The notes below the pieces were generated by a model. The model saw only the letters and a program-made list of their open reading frames with translations. It was not told the DNA's origin and ran no database searches. From Aphanothece hegewaldii CCALA 016 (GTDB lineage Bacteria > Cyanobacteriota > Cyanobacteriia > Cyanobacteriales > Microcystaceae), in the NCBI RefSeq assembly GCF_003007785.1, contig NZ_PXOH01000002.1:1-64000 (forward strand): a DNA stretch of 64,000 bases. Reading direction: 5' to 3'. The position numbers and the translations under genes were made by a program. Positions 37,705 to 46,116 of this stretch are shown in pieces; the stretch's first letter is position 1; each line of letters starts with the position of its first letter.

Positions 37705-38865
37705 TCACAAAAATGAAATTTTATTAGGGGAACTTTTGCCGACTGAAGACAATCTACAGTCATCCAAAAACGCCAAATATGACGATATAAAAATTTTAGG
37801 CGTAAATCTCGTTGCCTGCAATCGACAATTGTCTGGTTTAATCTGATGTCCAATCTCGCAGAAAGTTTCAACGGCTTTCACTAAACTTTCAACGGTTTGT
37901 TGCTCAAATAGTATCCCTGTTCCATTTTTCGTAAATTTACGGATATCTTTAACTGTTTCTAATGCACCTCCAGTACCTAATGCAATGACCGGTGTTCCGC
38001 ATGCTTGCGCTTCGACTGGTGCAATCCCAAAATCTTCACAAGCCGCATAAACAAAGGCTTTTGAGCGCGACATATATTGTTCAACGACTGAGTTGGGTTG
38101 GCCTCCTAATATGGTGATGTTTGATTTAGCCATTTGACGCACTAATTCTAATTGTGGCCCATCACCGATTAAAACTAAGGGTAGTCCAAGTTGATTAAAG
38201 GCTTCAACAATTAGCGGAATTTTCTTATAACTGACGAGACGAGATACGGTTAAATAAAAATCTTCTTTTTGGGTTTGAAAGGAAAAACGATCAATATCCA
38301 CTGGAGGATAAATAACTTTTGAGGAGCGTCGATAACATCGCCAAATACGACGCGCTGTATGTTGAGAGTTGGCGATAAAATAATCAACTTGGTTTGATGA
38401 AATGACATCCCACTGACGCAAGCGATGGAGTAAATAACGAGTTAAAATGCCTAGAACACCCTGACCCGCCCGACTATCTTGGAGATAATCGAAGGTGAGA
38501 TCCCACGCATAGCGCATCGGTGTATGACAATAGCAAATATGTAGTTGATGAGGTCGAGTGATTACCCCTTTGGCTACCGCATGAGAAGAAGAGAGAATAA
38601 TATCGTAATCTCTTAAGTCTAACTGTTCGATCGCTAAGGGTAATAAGGGTAAATATTTTTGTACGCCATTTCTCGCCTTGGGAAAATTCTGTAAAAAAGT
38701 TGTCCCAATTTGGCGACCATAAAGATAGCTCTGGGGGTTAGTGGATTCAAAATCAATCAAAGCATAAAGATCCGCATTAATATGCCCCAAAATATCTTTA
38801 ACGACTAATTCTGAACCCCCTGTGGCTTTTGGGGTTAACCACTCATGAACCAGAGCATATTTCAT
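37705..38865 (-). CDS. GT4 family glycosyltransferase
   Basis: A 386-aa retaining glycosyltransferase of GT-B fold. The N-terminal domain begins YALVHEWLTPKATGGSELVV (nucleotide-sugar site loop) and the C-terminal domain has FYLTVSRLVSYKKI, LVLIGDGPQLE, and the donor-binding EDFGIAPVEAQACGTPVIALGTGG with the conserved E-x7-E motif. The acceptor is unknown. It lies 75 bases upstream of the sugar transferase, together with gmd/fcl suggesting a fucose-containing or related glycan. Confidence 0.9.
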   Translation of the reverse strand: MKYALVHEWLTPKATGGSELVVKDILGHINADLYALIDFESTNPQSYLYGRQIGTTFLQNFPKARNGVQKYLPLLPLAIEQLDLRDYDIILSSSHAVAKGVITRPHQLHICYCHTPMRYAWDLTFDYLQDSRAGQGVLGILTRYLLHRLRQWDVISSNQVDYFIANSQHTARRIWRCYRRSSKVIYPPVDIDRFSFQTQKEDFYLTVSRLVSYKKIPLIVEAFNQLGLPLVLIGDGPQLELVRQMAKSNITILGGQPNSVVEQYMSRSKAFVYAACEDFGIAPVEAQACGTPVIALGTGGALETVKDIRKFTKNGTGILFEQQTVESLVKAVETFCEIGHQIKPDNCRLQATRFTPKIFISSYLAFLDDCRLSSVGKSSPNKISFL

Positions 38866-38892
38866 AGAAAAATCGGAAACAAAACTTGTCGC

Positions 38893-39255
38893 CTAAATTT
38901 CATCATTGTAACTCGGAGTTTGACCCCCATCGTTATCGCGTTTTGAGCCTAATAAATCTAGCTTATCGACTTTAATAATCGGTTTAGAGCGATTTGCACC
39001 TGATTGTTTATCTGTCCATGTTTCAATCTTTAATGAGCCTTTAACGCCAATTAAACTGCCTTTGCGGACATAATTTGCGGCTATCTCGGCTGTTTTTCCC
39101 CATAGTTCTAGATTAAACCAATCGGGGTCATCATTTTGGCTGGTTTGTCGTTTGACAGCAAGATTGATATTACATTTCATACTACCTGTGACAAAATGTT
39201 TAACCTCTGGGTCTGTTCCGACACGTCCGACTAAGTGAATAATGTTTAGACTCAT
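38893..39255 (-). CDS. ssb: single-stranded DNA-binding protein
   Basis: A 120-aa OB-fold SSB with MSLNIIHLVGRVGTDPEVKH, DDPDWFNLELWGKTAE and GSLIGVKGSLKIETWTDKQSG. The acidic C-terminal tail is present (DNDGGQTPSYNDEI), but the usual terminal Pro-Phe is absent: the frame ends NDEI followed by a TAG. In well-studied SSBs that tip recruits repair and replication partners. The gene is 28 bases upstream of the GT4 start and 437 bases from urtA, divergently arranged. Confidence 0.93.
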   Translation of the reverse strand: MSLNIIHLVGRVGTDPEVKHFVTGSMKCNINLAVKRQTSQNDDPDWFNLELWGKTAEIAANYVRKGSLIGVKGSLKIETWTDKQSGANRSKPIIKVDKLDLLGSKRDNDGGQTPSYNDEI

Positions 39256-39516
39256 AAACCTTTCTCCAATACTTTAGTACTGATGTATGTCTATCTTAAA
39301 CGATGCTCAGACCATTTGAAAAGCTTGTTTTTAGATTATTAAACTACACCAATTTTTTAAGCTATAGTAGTGTTGCGATATTTTCTTTGTTGGCTGTTTA
39401 ATTTTTTGGGAAAAGTTACGTTTCTATATCATTAATTGACAAAAAAACATTAAGTTATACATAAAAATATACATTTCTCAGATTGAAAAAAATAAAGTTT
39501 AATCATTAAGAAATTT

Positions 39517-39530
39517 GTATACATAAATAC
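39517..39530 (+). promoter_or_regulatory. NtcA binding site of the urt operon
   Basis: GTA-TACATAAA-TAC, an exact match to the NtcA consensus GTAN8TAC. It is followed after 20 bases by a TATACT -10 box at 39551-39556, matching the spacing of class II NtcA-activated promoters. NtcA is the global nitrogen activator; urt genes are classic targets. Confidence 0.85.
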
Positions 39531-39550
39531 AATTTATCGACATTTCTCGC

Positions 39551-39556
39551 TATACT
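39551..39556 (+). promoter_or_regulatory. -10 box of the urtA promoter
   Basis: TATACT fits TAN3T of NtcA-dependent promoters, 20 bases after the NtcA site. Transcription is expected to begin near 39563, giving a leader of about 130 bases. Confidence 0.75.
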
Positions 39557-39565
39557 ATCTCACAC

Positions 39566-39618
39566 AGTCCATACAACCTAGCCTGTAAAATTCAGGTGAG
39601 TGTAAATGTGTCTGGACT
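39566..39618 (+). promoter_or_regulatory. urtA leader hairpin
   Basis: AGTCCA (39566-39571) pairs with TGGACT (39613-39618), and inside, CCTG (39582-39585) pairs with CAGG (39593-39596). The position is right at the predicted 5' end of the transcript, where such structures protect mRNA or regulate initiation. Confidence 0.45.
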
Positions 39619-39691
39619 AAATATTCTCCTCACAAATTTATCAAATTTATTGTGTTAGTGCTTTTAAAGCGAGGTTAATCAACAAAATAAG

Positions 39692-41011
39692 ATGTCTAAT
39701 CGATTAGGAAGAAGAAAATTTATTGTTTACGGTTCTGCTACTTTAGGAACAAGCTTACTACTCAAAGCCTGTGGCGGAGATAAAACCCCAACGACGACGA
39801 CTTCGCCGACGACTTCACCGACGACGGGGGCAAGTCCTGCCGCCAGTGGAGATACAGTTAAAGTAGGGATTTTACACTCACTAAGCGGTACAATGGCGAT
39901 TAGCGAAACGAGTGTTGTCGATGCCGAATTATTAGCGATCGATGAAATCAACAAAGCGGGCGGCGTTTTAGGCAAACAAATCGAATTTATCAAAGAAGAT
40001 GGGGCATCAGATTGGCCAACATTTGCCGAAAAAGCCACAAAATTAATTGATCAAGATCAAGTGGCTACAGTCTTTGGCTGTTGGACATCGGCTTCTCGCA
40101 AAGCGGTTTTACCCGTTTTCGAGTCCAAAAACCATATGTTGTGGTATCCCGTACAATACGAAGGGCAAGAATGTTCTAAAAATATATTCTATACAGGTGC
40201 CGCCCCTAACCAACAAATTGAACCCGCAGTGGATTGGTTAATCCAAAATAAAGGTAAAGAATTTTTCCTCGTGGGTTCTGACTACGTTTTCCCCAGAACC
40301 GCAAATACCATTATCAAAGAGCAATTAAAAGCAAAAGGGGCTAAAACAGTCGGTGAAGACTATTTACCTCTAGGAAATACCGAAGTAACTCCCATTATCA
40401 CCAAAATCAAACAAGCTTTACCCAATGGCGGTATTATTTTTAATAGCTTGAACGGAGATAGTAACGTCGCTTTCTTTAAACAAATTCAAGCGGCAGGATT
40501 GACCCCAGATAAATATCCCACAATGTCTGTCAGTATTGCCGAAGAAGAAGTCAAACAAATTGGAATAGAATATCTTAAAGATCACTATGCTGTCTGGAAC
40601 TATTTCCAAACCGTTGAAACTCCAGCAAATGCAAAGTTTGTCGAAGCCTTTAAAGCAAAATATGGGGCTGATAGAGTGGTTAATGACCCAATGGAAGCCG
40701 CCTACATCATGGTCTATCTGTGGAAACAAGCCGTCGAAAAAGCAGGAACCGCCGATGATTTAGATAAAATTCGCCTTGCTGCGGTTGGCCAGGAATTTGA
40801 CGCACCAGAAGGCCCAGTCAAAATGTTCCCTAACCATCATATTTCTAAAACAGTCCGCATCGGCCAAGTTAGAGATGATGGATTATTTAATATCGTTTGG
40901 TCAACTCCAGGGCCTGTTGATCCCCAACCTTGGAACCAGTTTGTACCCGATACCAAAGGTTACTCTTGTGACTGGACTGATCCAGCTAAAGGCGGTAAAT
41001 TCAAGGCTTAA
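39692..41011 (+). CDS. urtA: urea ABC transporter substrate-binding protein UrtA
   Basis: A 439-aa periplasmic lipoprotein. The N-terminus combines a Tat-type GRRKF motif, a hydrophobic core and a lipobox LKAC with acylation at C27, then a Thr/Ser/Pro-rich linker ([12 protein letters not shown]). The mature binding domain begins [17 protein letters not shown] and contains the family's [14 protein letters not shown] and VQYEGQECS segments. It captures urea for the UrtBCDE transporter. NtcA-dependent expression under nitrogen limitation is predicted. A hairpin cluster separates urtA from urtB. Confidence 0.96.
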   Translation: MSNRLGRRKFIVYGSATLGTSLLLKACGGDKTPTTTTSPTTSPTTGASPAASGDTVKVGILHSLSGTMAISETSVVDAELLAIDEINKAGGVLGKQIEFIKEDGASDWPTFAEKATKLIDQDQVATVFGCWTSASRKAVLPVFESKNHMLWYPVQYEGQECSKNIFYTGAAPNQQIEPAVDWLIQNKGKEFFLVGSDYVFPRTANTIIKEQLKAKGAKTVGEDYLPLGNTEVTPIITKIKQALPNGGIIFNSLNGDSNVAFFKQIQAAGLTPDKYPTMSVSIAEEEVKQIGIEYLKDHYAVWNYFQTVETPANAKFVEAFKAKYGADRVVNDPMEAAYIMVYLWKQAVEKAGTADDLDKIRLAAVGQEFDAPEGPVKMFPNHHISKTVRIGQVRDDGLFNIVWSTPGPVDPQPWNQFVPDTKGYSCDWTDPAKGGKFKA

Positions 41012-41026
41012 AAGTCATAGAAGATC

Positions 41027-41104
41027 GGGTTTGGATACCTACCCCTACAAAAATCTATCTTTGTCCAAACTGTAGGGGCATGGTTTCCACGCCCATAGCC
41101 CCTA
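41027..41104 (+). promoter_or_regulatory. alternative hairpins between urtA and urtB
   Basis: Three inverted repeats share sequence: GTTTGGA (41029-41035) with TCCAAAC (41064-41070); CCCCTACA (41042-41049) with TGTAGGGG (41071-41078); and TAGGGGC (41073-41079) with GCCCCTA (41098-41104). The first two cross, and the last two share the GTAGGGG arm, so they compete. Such a layout could set the ratio of urtA to the rest of the operon. The TAGGGGC/GCCCCTA pair is also a dispersed repeat found at 47239-47264. Confidence 0.55.
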
Positions 41105-41177
41105 TTTGTGACAAAAAATACATCATTTTTCACTCATTTATAGTAGTCTGTACCCTAATTTTGATAAAACTCGCAAC

Positions 41178-42338
41178 ATGTTACCTCTATTTGAAGGCTT
41201 ATTTAATGGGATCAGTATCGGTTCTGTGTTGCTCATTGCAGCATTAGGACTAGCTGTGGTCTTTGGACTCATGGGTGTGATTAATCTCGCGCATGGGGAA
41301 TTAATGATGCTAGGGGCTTATACAACTTATGTTGTGCAAAATATATTTAAACCTTTGGGTAGTCCTTGGTTTGATGTCTATATTTTGTTTGCTTTGCCGA
41401 TGGCTTTCCTTGTCGCGGGGATAGTCGGGTTACTCCTAGAACGAGGGGTCATCAGATTTCTCTATGGTCGTCCACTAGAAACCTTACTAGCCACTTGGGG
41501 CGTTAGTCTGATTTTGCAACAGTTTGTCCGTAGTGTTAACACGTTGCTTGCAATTAGTCTGATTGTTTTTAGTGTACTCTTTTTTGGTGGTTTGTGGGTG
41601 TTGCGCCGTCGTGTGGATTGGGAGAGAATTAAAAATTGGGCGATCGCAGCCATCCTTTTACTATCTTTAGCGATTTCTACAGTACTCGGCAATCTTTTAA
41701 GTAAAAATCCCGTTTTAGCGAGACCTTGGTTTAGTGCGAGAAACGTCGATGTTACCGCCCCTGCATGGTTGCGCGGTGGTTTTCCCATTGGCAGTTTCCA
41801 AATTCCCTATACTCGCTTATTTATTATCGTTCTGACGGTACTTTGTGTACTCGCCACCTACTGGTTTTTAAACCGTTCTCACTGGGGTTTACGCATTCGT
41901 TCAGTAACCCAAAATCGTCAGATGAGTTCCTGTTTAGGCATTCCCACCGCGACAGTCGATGCTTTAACCTTTGCACTCGGTTCGGGACTTGCTGGAATTG
42001 CCGGATGTGCTATTAGTTTACTCGGTTCAGTCGGTCCCAATACTGGACAAAACTACATTATCGATACATTCATGGTCGTTGTTGTGGGCGGTGTCGGCAA
42101 CTTATTAGGAACGATTTTAGCAGCTTTAGCCATTGGCACGATTAATTATTTAATTGGATCAGGGACATTCGCCCTACTTTTAAGTTCAGTAACCGCCTTA
42201 CAACCGCTAACAGATTTATTTAACTTCTTTGCAACAACCAGTATGGCCAAAGTACTCGTTTTTGCCTTTATTATCGCCTTTCTACAAGTTAAACCGGCTG
42301 GAATTTTTGCACCTAAAGGACGGACGGCAGAAATATGA
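41178..42338 (+). CDS. urtB: urea ABC transporter permease UrtB
   Basis: A 386-aa LivH-type permease with about nine hydrophobic segments. Characteristic runs are GLFNGISIGSVLLIAALGLAVVFGLMGVINLAHGELMMLG at the start and GLRIRSVTQNRQMSSCLGI (the EAA-like loop) in the middle, with VVVVGGVGNLLGTILAAL near the end. Residues 105-150 form a less conserved, hydrophobic insert typical of UrtB. The stop overlaps the urtC start by 4 bases (ATGA), so translation is coupled. Confidence 0.95.
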   Translation: MLPLFEGLFNGISIGSVLLIAALGLAVVFGLMGVINLAHGELMMLGAYTTYVVQNIFKPLGSPWFDVYILFALPMAFLVAGIVGLLLERGVIRFLYGRPLETLLATWGVSLILQQFVRSVNTLLAISLIVFSVLFFGGLWVLRRRVDWERIKNWAIAAILLLSLAISTVLGNLLSKNPVLARPWFSARNVDVTAPAWLRGGFPIGSFQIPYTRLFIIVLTVLCVLATYWFLNRSHWGLRIRSVTQNRQMSSCLGIPTATVDALTFALGSGLAGIAGCAISLLGSVGPNTGQNYIIDTFMVVVVGGVGNLLGTILAALAIGTINYLIGSGTFALLLSSVTALQPLTDLFNFFATTSMAKVLVFAFIIAFLQVKPAGIFAPKGRTAEI

Positions 42339-43510
42339 AAACCACAGAATCTCAAAAAGTGGCTGTTGAAACTATAACTCGACATGATGCCGCCCAACGT
42401 TCAAAACGAAAGTTCATGATCGAAGCAGCTAGTATTATAGGCGTTGCTTTGATTTTTGGACTGTTATTACCTTTAATTTTGCCAGCTTTTCGCCTACGGT
42501 TATTAGGACGTTTTTTATCCTTAGCCATTGTTGCATTAGGAATTGATTTAATTTGGGGATACACTGGACTACTCAGCTTAGGACATGGCATCTTTTTTGC
42601 CCTTGGTGGTTACGGGTTAGCGATGTATCTTAACCTACAACTCCCTCAAGGACAATTACCCGAATTTTTCTCCTTGTATGGCGTGAATGAATTGCCGTTA
42701 TTGTGGAAGCCGTTTTATTCTCTTCCAGTAACGATTTTAGCCATCATGATCGTACCTGCAATAGTCGCGGCATTACTCGGATATCTGATTTTTAGAAATC
42801 GCATTCGTGGCGTTTATTTTTCTATCCTAACCCAAGCCGCATTATTAGTCTTTTTTAACTTCTTCAATGGACAGCAAAAAATAATTAACGGAACCAATGG
42901 ACTGAAAACCGATACACAAACCATTTTTGGGGCTTTAGCGAGTTCGCCACCTGTACAAAGGGGTTTTTATATCACTACCGTTATCTCATTGGTTTTAGTT
43001 TATTTATTATGTCGATGGTTAACCAGTGGTCGTTTAGGTCGTTTGTTGGTCGCCATACGAGATGATGAAGTCAGGGTAAGATTTACGGGTTATAACCCAA
43101 CTTGGTTTAAGGTTTTGGTTTTTGCGATTTCGGGTGCGATCGCTGGAATTGCGGGGGCATTGTATACGGTGCAAACGGGCATTATTACCCCGAATGCGAT
43201 GGATGTTGCATTCTCAATTGAAATGGTCATTTGGGTGGCTGTCGGAGGACGTGCAACCCTTGTCGGTGCAATTCTTGGAACTCTTTTGGTACGTCTGGCA
43301 CAAACCACATTAAGTGAGCAACTTCCAGAAATTTGGTTATTTTTCCAAGGTGCATTATTTTTATCCGTAGTAACTATTCTTCCCAACGGCATTTTAGGAG
43401 GAATTAAAGACTTACAAACATTCTTAAAAGGTCGTCGTAAACTATCGACCTATCCCAGTTTAGAAGAAGATCCAGATGTCCAAAAAGAACGCGAAGAGTT
43501 AGAATCATGA
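42335..43510 (+). CDS. urtC: urea ABC transporter permease UrtC
   Basis: A 391-aa LivM-type permease with about eight hydrophobic segments. Landmarks: LGIDLIWGYTGLLSLGHGIFFALGGYG near residues 68-95, RGVYFSILTQAALLVFFNFFNGQ, the cytoplasmic GRLLVAIRDDEVRVRFTGYN coupling loop, and GLA-like IGGIAGALYTVQTGIITP further on. Starts inside the last codons of urtB and ends overlapping the urtD start (ATGA), giving a tightly coupled operon. Confidence 0.95.
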   Translation: MKTTESQKVAVETITRHDAAQRSKRKFMIEAASIIGVALIFGLLLPLILPAFRLRLLGRFLSLAIVALGIDLIWGYTGLLSLGHGIFFALGGYGLAMYLNLQLPQGQLPEFFSLYGVNELPLLWKPFYSLPVTILAIMIVPAIVAALLGYLIFRNRIRGVYFSILTQAALLVFFNFFNGQQKIINGTNGLKTDTQTIFGALASSPPVQRGFYITTVISLVLVYLLCRWLTSGRLGRLLVAIRDDEVRVRFTGYNPTWFKVLVFAISGAIAGIAGALYTVQTGIITPNAMDVAFSIEMVIWVAVGGRATLVGAILGTLLVRLAQTTLSEQLPEIWLFFQGALFLSVVTILPNGILGGIKDLQTFLKGRRKLSTYPSLEEDPDVQKEREELES

Positions 43511-44658
43511 CGGGAAAAATTTTAGAAATTGAAGATGTAACGGTTAGTTTTGGTGGTTTTAAAGCGATTAATCACCTTAACTTTAATTTAGATTATGGTG
43601 AATTACGGGTAATTATTGGGCCAAATGGTGCAGGAAAAACAACCTTTTTAGACACTATTACCGGTAAAGTTCAGCCCACTGAAGGACGAGTTTTGTTTAA
43701 GGGTCGCAATTTAAGAGATATTCCTGAATATGCGATCGCAAGATTGGGTATTGGTCGCAAATTCCAAACCCCCAGAGTTTATCTCAATCTAACCGTCAAA
43801 GAAAATTTAGATTTAGCTTGCAATAAAGACAAAAATGTGCTATCAACACTTTTTCGTCGTCCTGAATCATCAGAATATCGCAAAGTTGGCAGTTTATTAG
43901 AAACAATTGGATTAGTATCCAGAGCAGATTTACCCGCCGCTTTATTATCTCACGGCGAAAAGCAACGTTTAGAAATTGGAATGCTAGTCGCCCAATCTCC
44001 CGATTTATTATTAGTCGATGAACCCGTTGCGGGTTTAACCGATGAAGAAACCGAAAATGTCGGTAATTTATTGCTTGCTTTAGCCGAAAGTCATGCCATT
44101 ATCGTCATTGAACACGATATGGAATTTGTGCGACAAATCGCCCGAAAAGTGACCGTTTTACATCAAGGTTCGGTATTATGTGAAGGCACGATGGATCAGA
44201 TCCAAAATGATCCAAAAGTGATCGAAGTTTATTTAGGACAACAACCCTCTATTTCTTCTCATCAACTAAAAATACTCAGAATTATTGGCGCAATGGCTTT
44301 AGCCGATGGAACATTAGAACCAGCCGAAATAGATTTAATGTTATCTCGTTTGAGTCAAGTTTTTGCTCATGATGTAGAAGAACAAAACAAACTTAAAGAA
44401 GAATTAAAAATTTATCTTTATCAAGATGTTTCGGTCGAGAGTTTTATTGATGAATTAACCGAAAAAGAGAAAGAATTGGTTTTAAGATTAAGCTATGAAA
44501 TAATTTCAATCAGTTCTCGCCATCCCAATGAACCGAATCTCAATCAAGATGAAAGAGTCGCTTATCGGGAAATGGTAAATTTATTAGATTTACCATTTGG
44601 CAAAGTCCAAGAAATTGAAATTGAAGTTAAAGAAAAATTAAATCAACAAAAATTATGA
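43507..44658 (+). CDS. urtD: urea ABC transporter ATPase UrtD with C-terminal extension
   Basis: Residues 1-245 are a LivG-type ABC ATPase: Walker A GPNGAGKTT (38-46), signature LSHGEKQRLEIG (147-158, the Urt-type SHGxKQ variant), Walker B LLLVDEPVAG (168-177), and an H-loop in IIVIEHDME. Residues 246-383 are extra: LKILRIIGAMALADGTLEPAEIDLM is typical of a TerB-like helical domain, ending in a charged helix. Usual UrtD proteins are about 250 aa, so this is a fusion (inference). Start and end overlap with urtC and urtE by 4 bases. Confidence 0.93.
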   Translation: MTGKILEIEDVTVSFGGFKAINHLNFNLDYGELRVIIGPNGAGKTTFLDTITGKVQPTEGRVLFKGRNLRDIPEYAIARLGIGRKFQTPRVYLNLTVKENLDLACNKDKNVLSTLFRRPESSEYRKVGSLLETIGLVSRADLPAALLSHGEKQRLEIGMLVAQSPDLLLVDEPVAGLTDEETENVGNLLLALAESHAIIVIEHDMEFVRQIARKVTVLHQGSVLCEGTMDQIQNDPKVIEVYLGQQPSISSHQLKILRIIGAMALADGTLEPAEIDLMLSRLSQVFAHDVEEQNKLKEELKIYLYQDVSVESFIDELTEKEKELVLRLSYEIISISSRHPNEPNLNQDERVAYREMVNLLDLPFGKVQEIEIEVKEKLNQQKL

Positions 44659-45356
44659 TGTTACAACTTTCTGATATTAATGTCTATTACGGTGAAAGCC
44701 ACATTCTACGCAATGTTGATTTAAGCATCGAAGAAAGTCAAATGGTTTGTCTAATTGGACGTAATGGAGTCGGCAAAACAACATTATTAAAAACGATTAT
44801 TGGTCTCCTTAAATCCCGGACTGGTAGTGTTGATTATAATGGTCAAGTGATTAGCCAAAAAACACCCGATCAAAGAGCCAGAATGGGTATTGGCTATGTA
44901 CCACAAGGTAGAGAAGTTATTCCAAGATTGACGGTAAAAGAAAACCTTTTATTAGGTTTAGAAGCCGTCGTTGACAAACGCAAAAAATTAGAAATACCTG
45001 AAGAAATTTTTAATTTATTTCCCGTTCTAAAAAAAATGTTATCTCGTATGGGAGGGGACTTAAGCGGTGGTCAACAACAACAATTAGCGATCGCTCGTGC
45101 TTTAATGGGAAGACCGAAACTACTCTTATTAGATGAACCGACCGAAGGAATTCAACCCTCAATTATTTTAGAAATAGAAGCAGCCGTCAGACACATTGTA
45201 GAAACAACAGGAATTTCAGTTTTATTAGTTGAACAACATTTACATTTTGTTCGTCAAGCTGATAAATATTATGCTATGCAAAAAGGCGGTATTGTTGCTT
45301 CTGGCCCTACACATGAATTGAGCCAAGAAGTGATTCAAAAATTCTTAGCGGTGTAA
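44655..45356 (+). CDS. urtE: urea ABC transporter ATPase UrtE
   Basis: A 233-aa LivF-type ATPase with Walker A GRNGVGKTT (residues ~36-44), RMGIGYVPQGREVIPRLTV Q-loop, signature LSGGQQQQLAIARAL, and Walker B LLLLDEPTEG. Two in-frame ATGs start the gene and the urtD stop TGA lies within them. It is the last gene of the operon. Ending with RQADKYYAMQKGGIVASG as in LivF proteins. Confidence 0.95.
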   Translation: MMLQLSDINVYYGESHILRNVDLSIEESQMVCLIGRNGVGKTTLLKTIIGLLKSRTGSVDYNGQVISQKTPDQRARMGIGYVPQGREVIPRLTVKENLLLGLEAVVDKRKKLEIPEEIFNLFPVLKKMLSRMGGDLSGGQQQQLAIARALMGRPKLLLLDEPTEGIQPSIILEIEAAVRHIVETTGISVLLVEQHLHFVRQADKYYAMQKGGIVASGPTHELSQEVIQKFLAV

Positions 45357-45365
45357 GGTTTAAAA

Positions 45366-45833
45366 TTATTGTTCTGTAGGATCGCAACGAATTTCGAGTA
45401 AAAAGCCATCTGGATCATAAAAATAAATCCCTCGTCCTGTGGGGCGAGTAACTGGGCCATGATCAATCCTCACTTTTTGCTCTTTTAAAACTTTTACTGC
45501 TTGCTCAAATAAACTAGGATCGATATCAAATGCTAAATGATTCGCTCGTGTAAACTGTTGTTGTGGATTAGGATCAGGCGGTGATAAATCTGGTTCCCAA
45601 AATAAATCAATTACCATGCCATCAGGAGTGACAAAATTAGCCACTTTTCCCTGTTGCACTAACTCTTTTAAAGTGGATGGAATTTCATCGCCTGTCAGTT
45701 CATGAAGCCCCAAGATTTGACCATAGAAATGACGGGAAGCATCCATATTTTTTACATTAAAAGCGATGTGATGAACACTTTTTAGATGACCTCGTGTTAA
45801 ACCAATCGTTTGAAGTGGTAGGCTAACTGTCAT
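45366..45833 (-). CDS. VOC family (glyoxalase-like) protein
   Basis: A 155-aa single-polypeptide vicinal-oxygen-chelate protein with two beta-alpha-beta-beta-beta modules: KSVHHIAFNVKNMDASRHFYGQILGL in the first and TRANHLAFDIDPSLFEQAVKVL in the second, then GRGIYFYDPDGFLLEI. Metal-binding His and Glu positions are present (HHIAF, NHLAF, LLEIR). Substrate unknown; members include glyoxalase I-like enzymes and resistance proteins. It is convergent with urtE. Confidence 0.8.
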   Translation of the reverse strand: MTVSLPLQTIGLTRGHLKSVHHIAFNVKNMDASRHFYGQILGLHELTGDEIPSTLKELVQQGKVANFVTPDGMVIDLFWEPDLSPPDPNPQQQFTRANHLAFDIDPSLFEQAVKVLKEQKVRIDHGPVTRPTGRGIYFYDPDGFLLEIRCDPTEQ

Positions 45834-46050
45834 GGGATTTACTTTATATTTTATAAAGGTTTTGTTGATATTTTATCTTAATTATTATATAATGTTTTTT
45901 GTACGTGAAAATACTGATTGTCGGCTGGCACAGAATTACCGCCAAGTTTGTTACAAACCTTAATGTATCACCAGAGTTAAATCGGTTTGTATAATAGAAA
46001 AACAATTGACCGATCGAGATATTTAGTCCCTAGCAAGACAAAAAAAAAGC

Positions 46051-46056
46051 TACAAT
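46051..46056 (+). promoter_or_regulatory. -10 box of the recA promoter
   Basis: TACAAT, 60 bases upstream of the recA start; a LexA-like site begins 6 bases downstream. Confidence 0.45.
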
Positions 46057-46062
46057 AAGTTA

Positions 46063-46076
46063 AATACTCTTGTACT
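46063..46076 (+). promoter_or_regulatory. candidate LexA box upstream of recA
   Basis: AATACTCTTGTACT matches the cyanobacterial SOS-box consensus RGTACNNNDGTWCB with one mismatch (A for G at position 2). It sits between the -10 and the start codon (41 bases from the ATG), a position suited to repression. The consensus is from published in silico regulon work; not verified here. Confidence 0.45.
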
Positions 46077-46116
46077 ATTTTATTAGCAACTTCCTAAAGA
46101 CTGGGTGAGACATTAA

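Larger units (their letters stand above)
39256..39691. other. urtA promoter and leader region
   Basis: No gene. The region holds the NtcA box and -10 described separately, plus a leader hairpin at 39566-39618. The first 230 bases are AT-rich and contain the ssb promoter on the other strand. Confidence 0.6.

Noticed and set aside
40418-40729. 103-aa open frame opposite urtA
   Set aside because: Shadow of the urtA gene; Cys- and aromatic-rich composition without family features.
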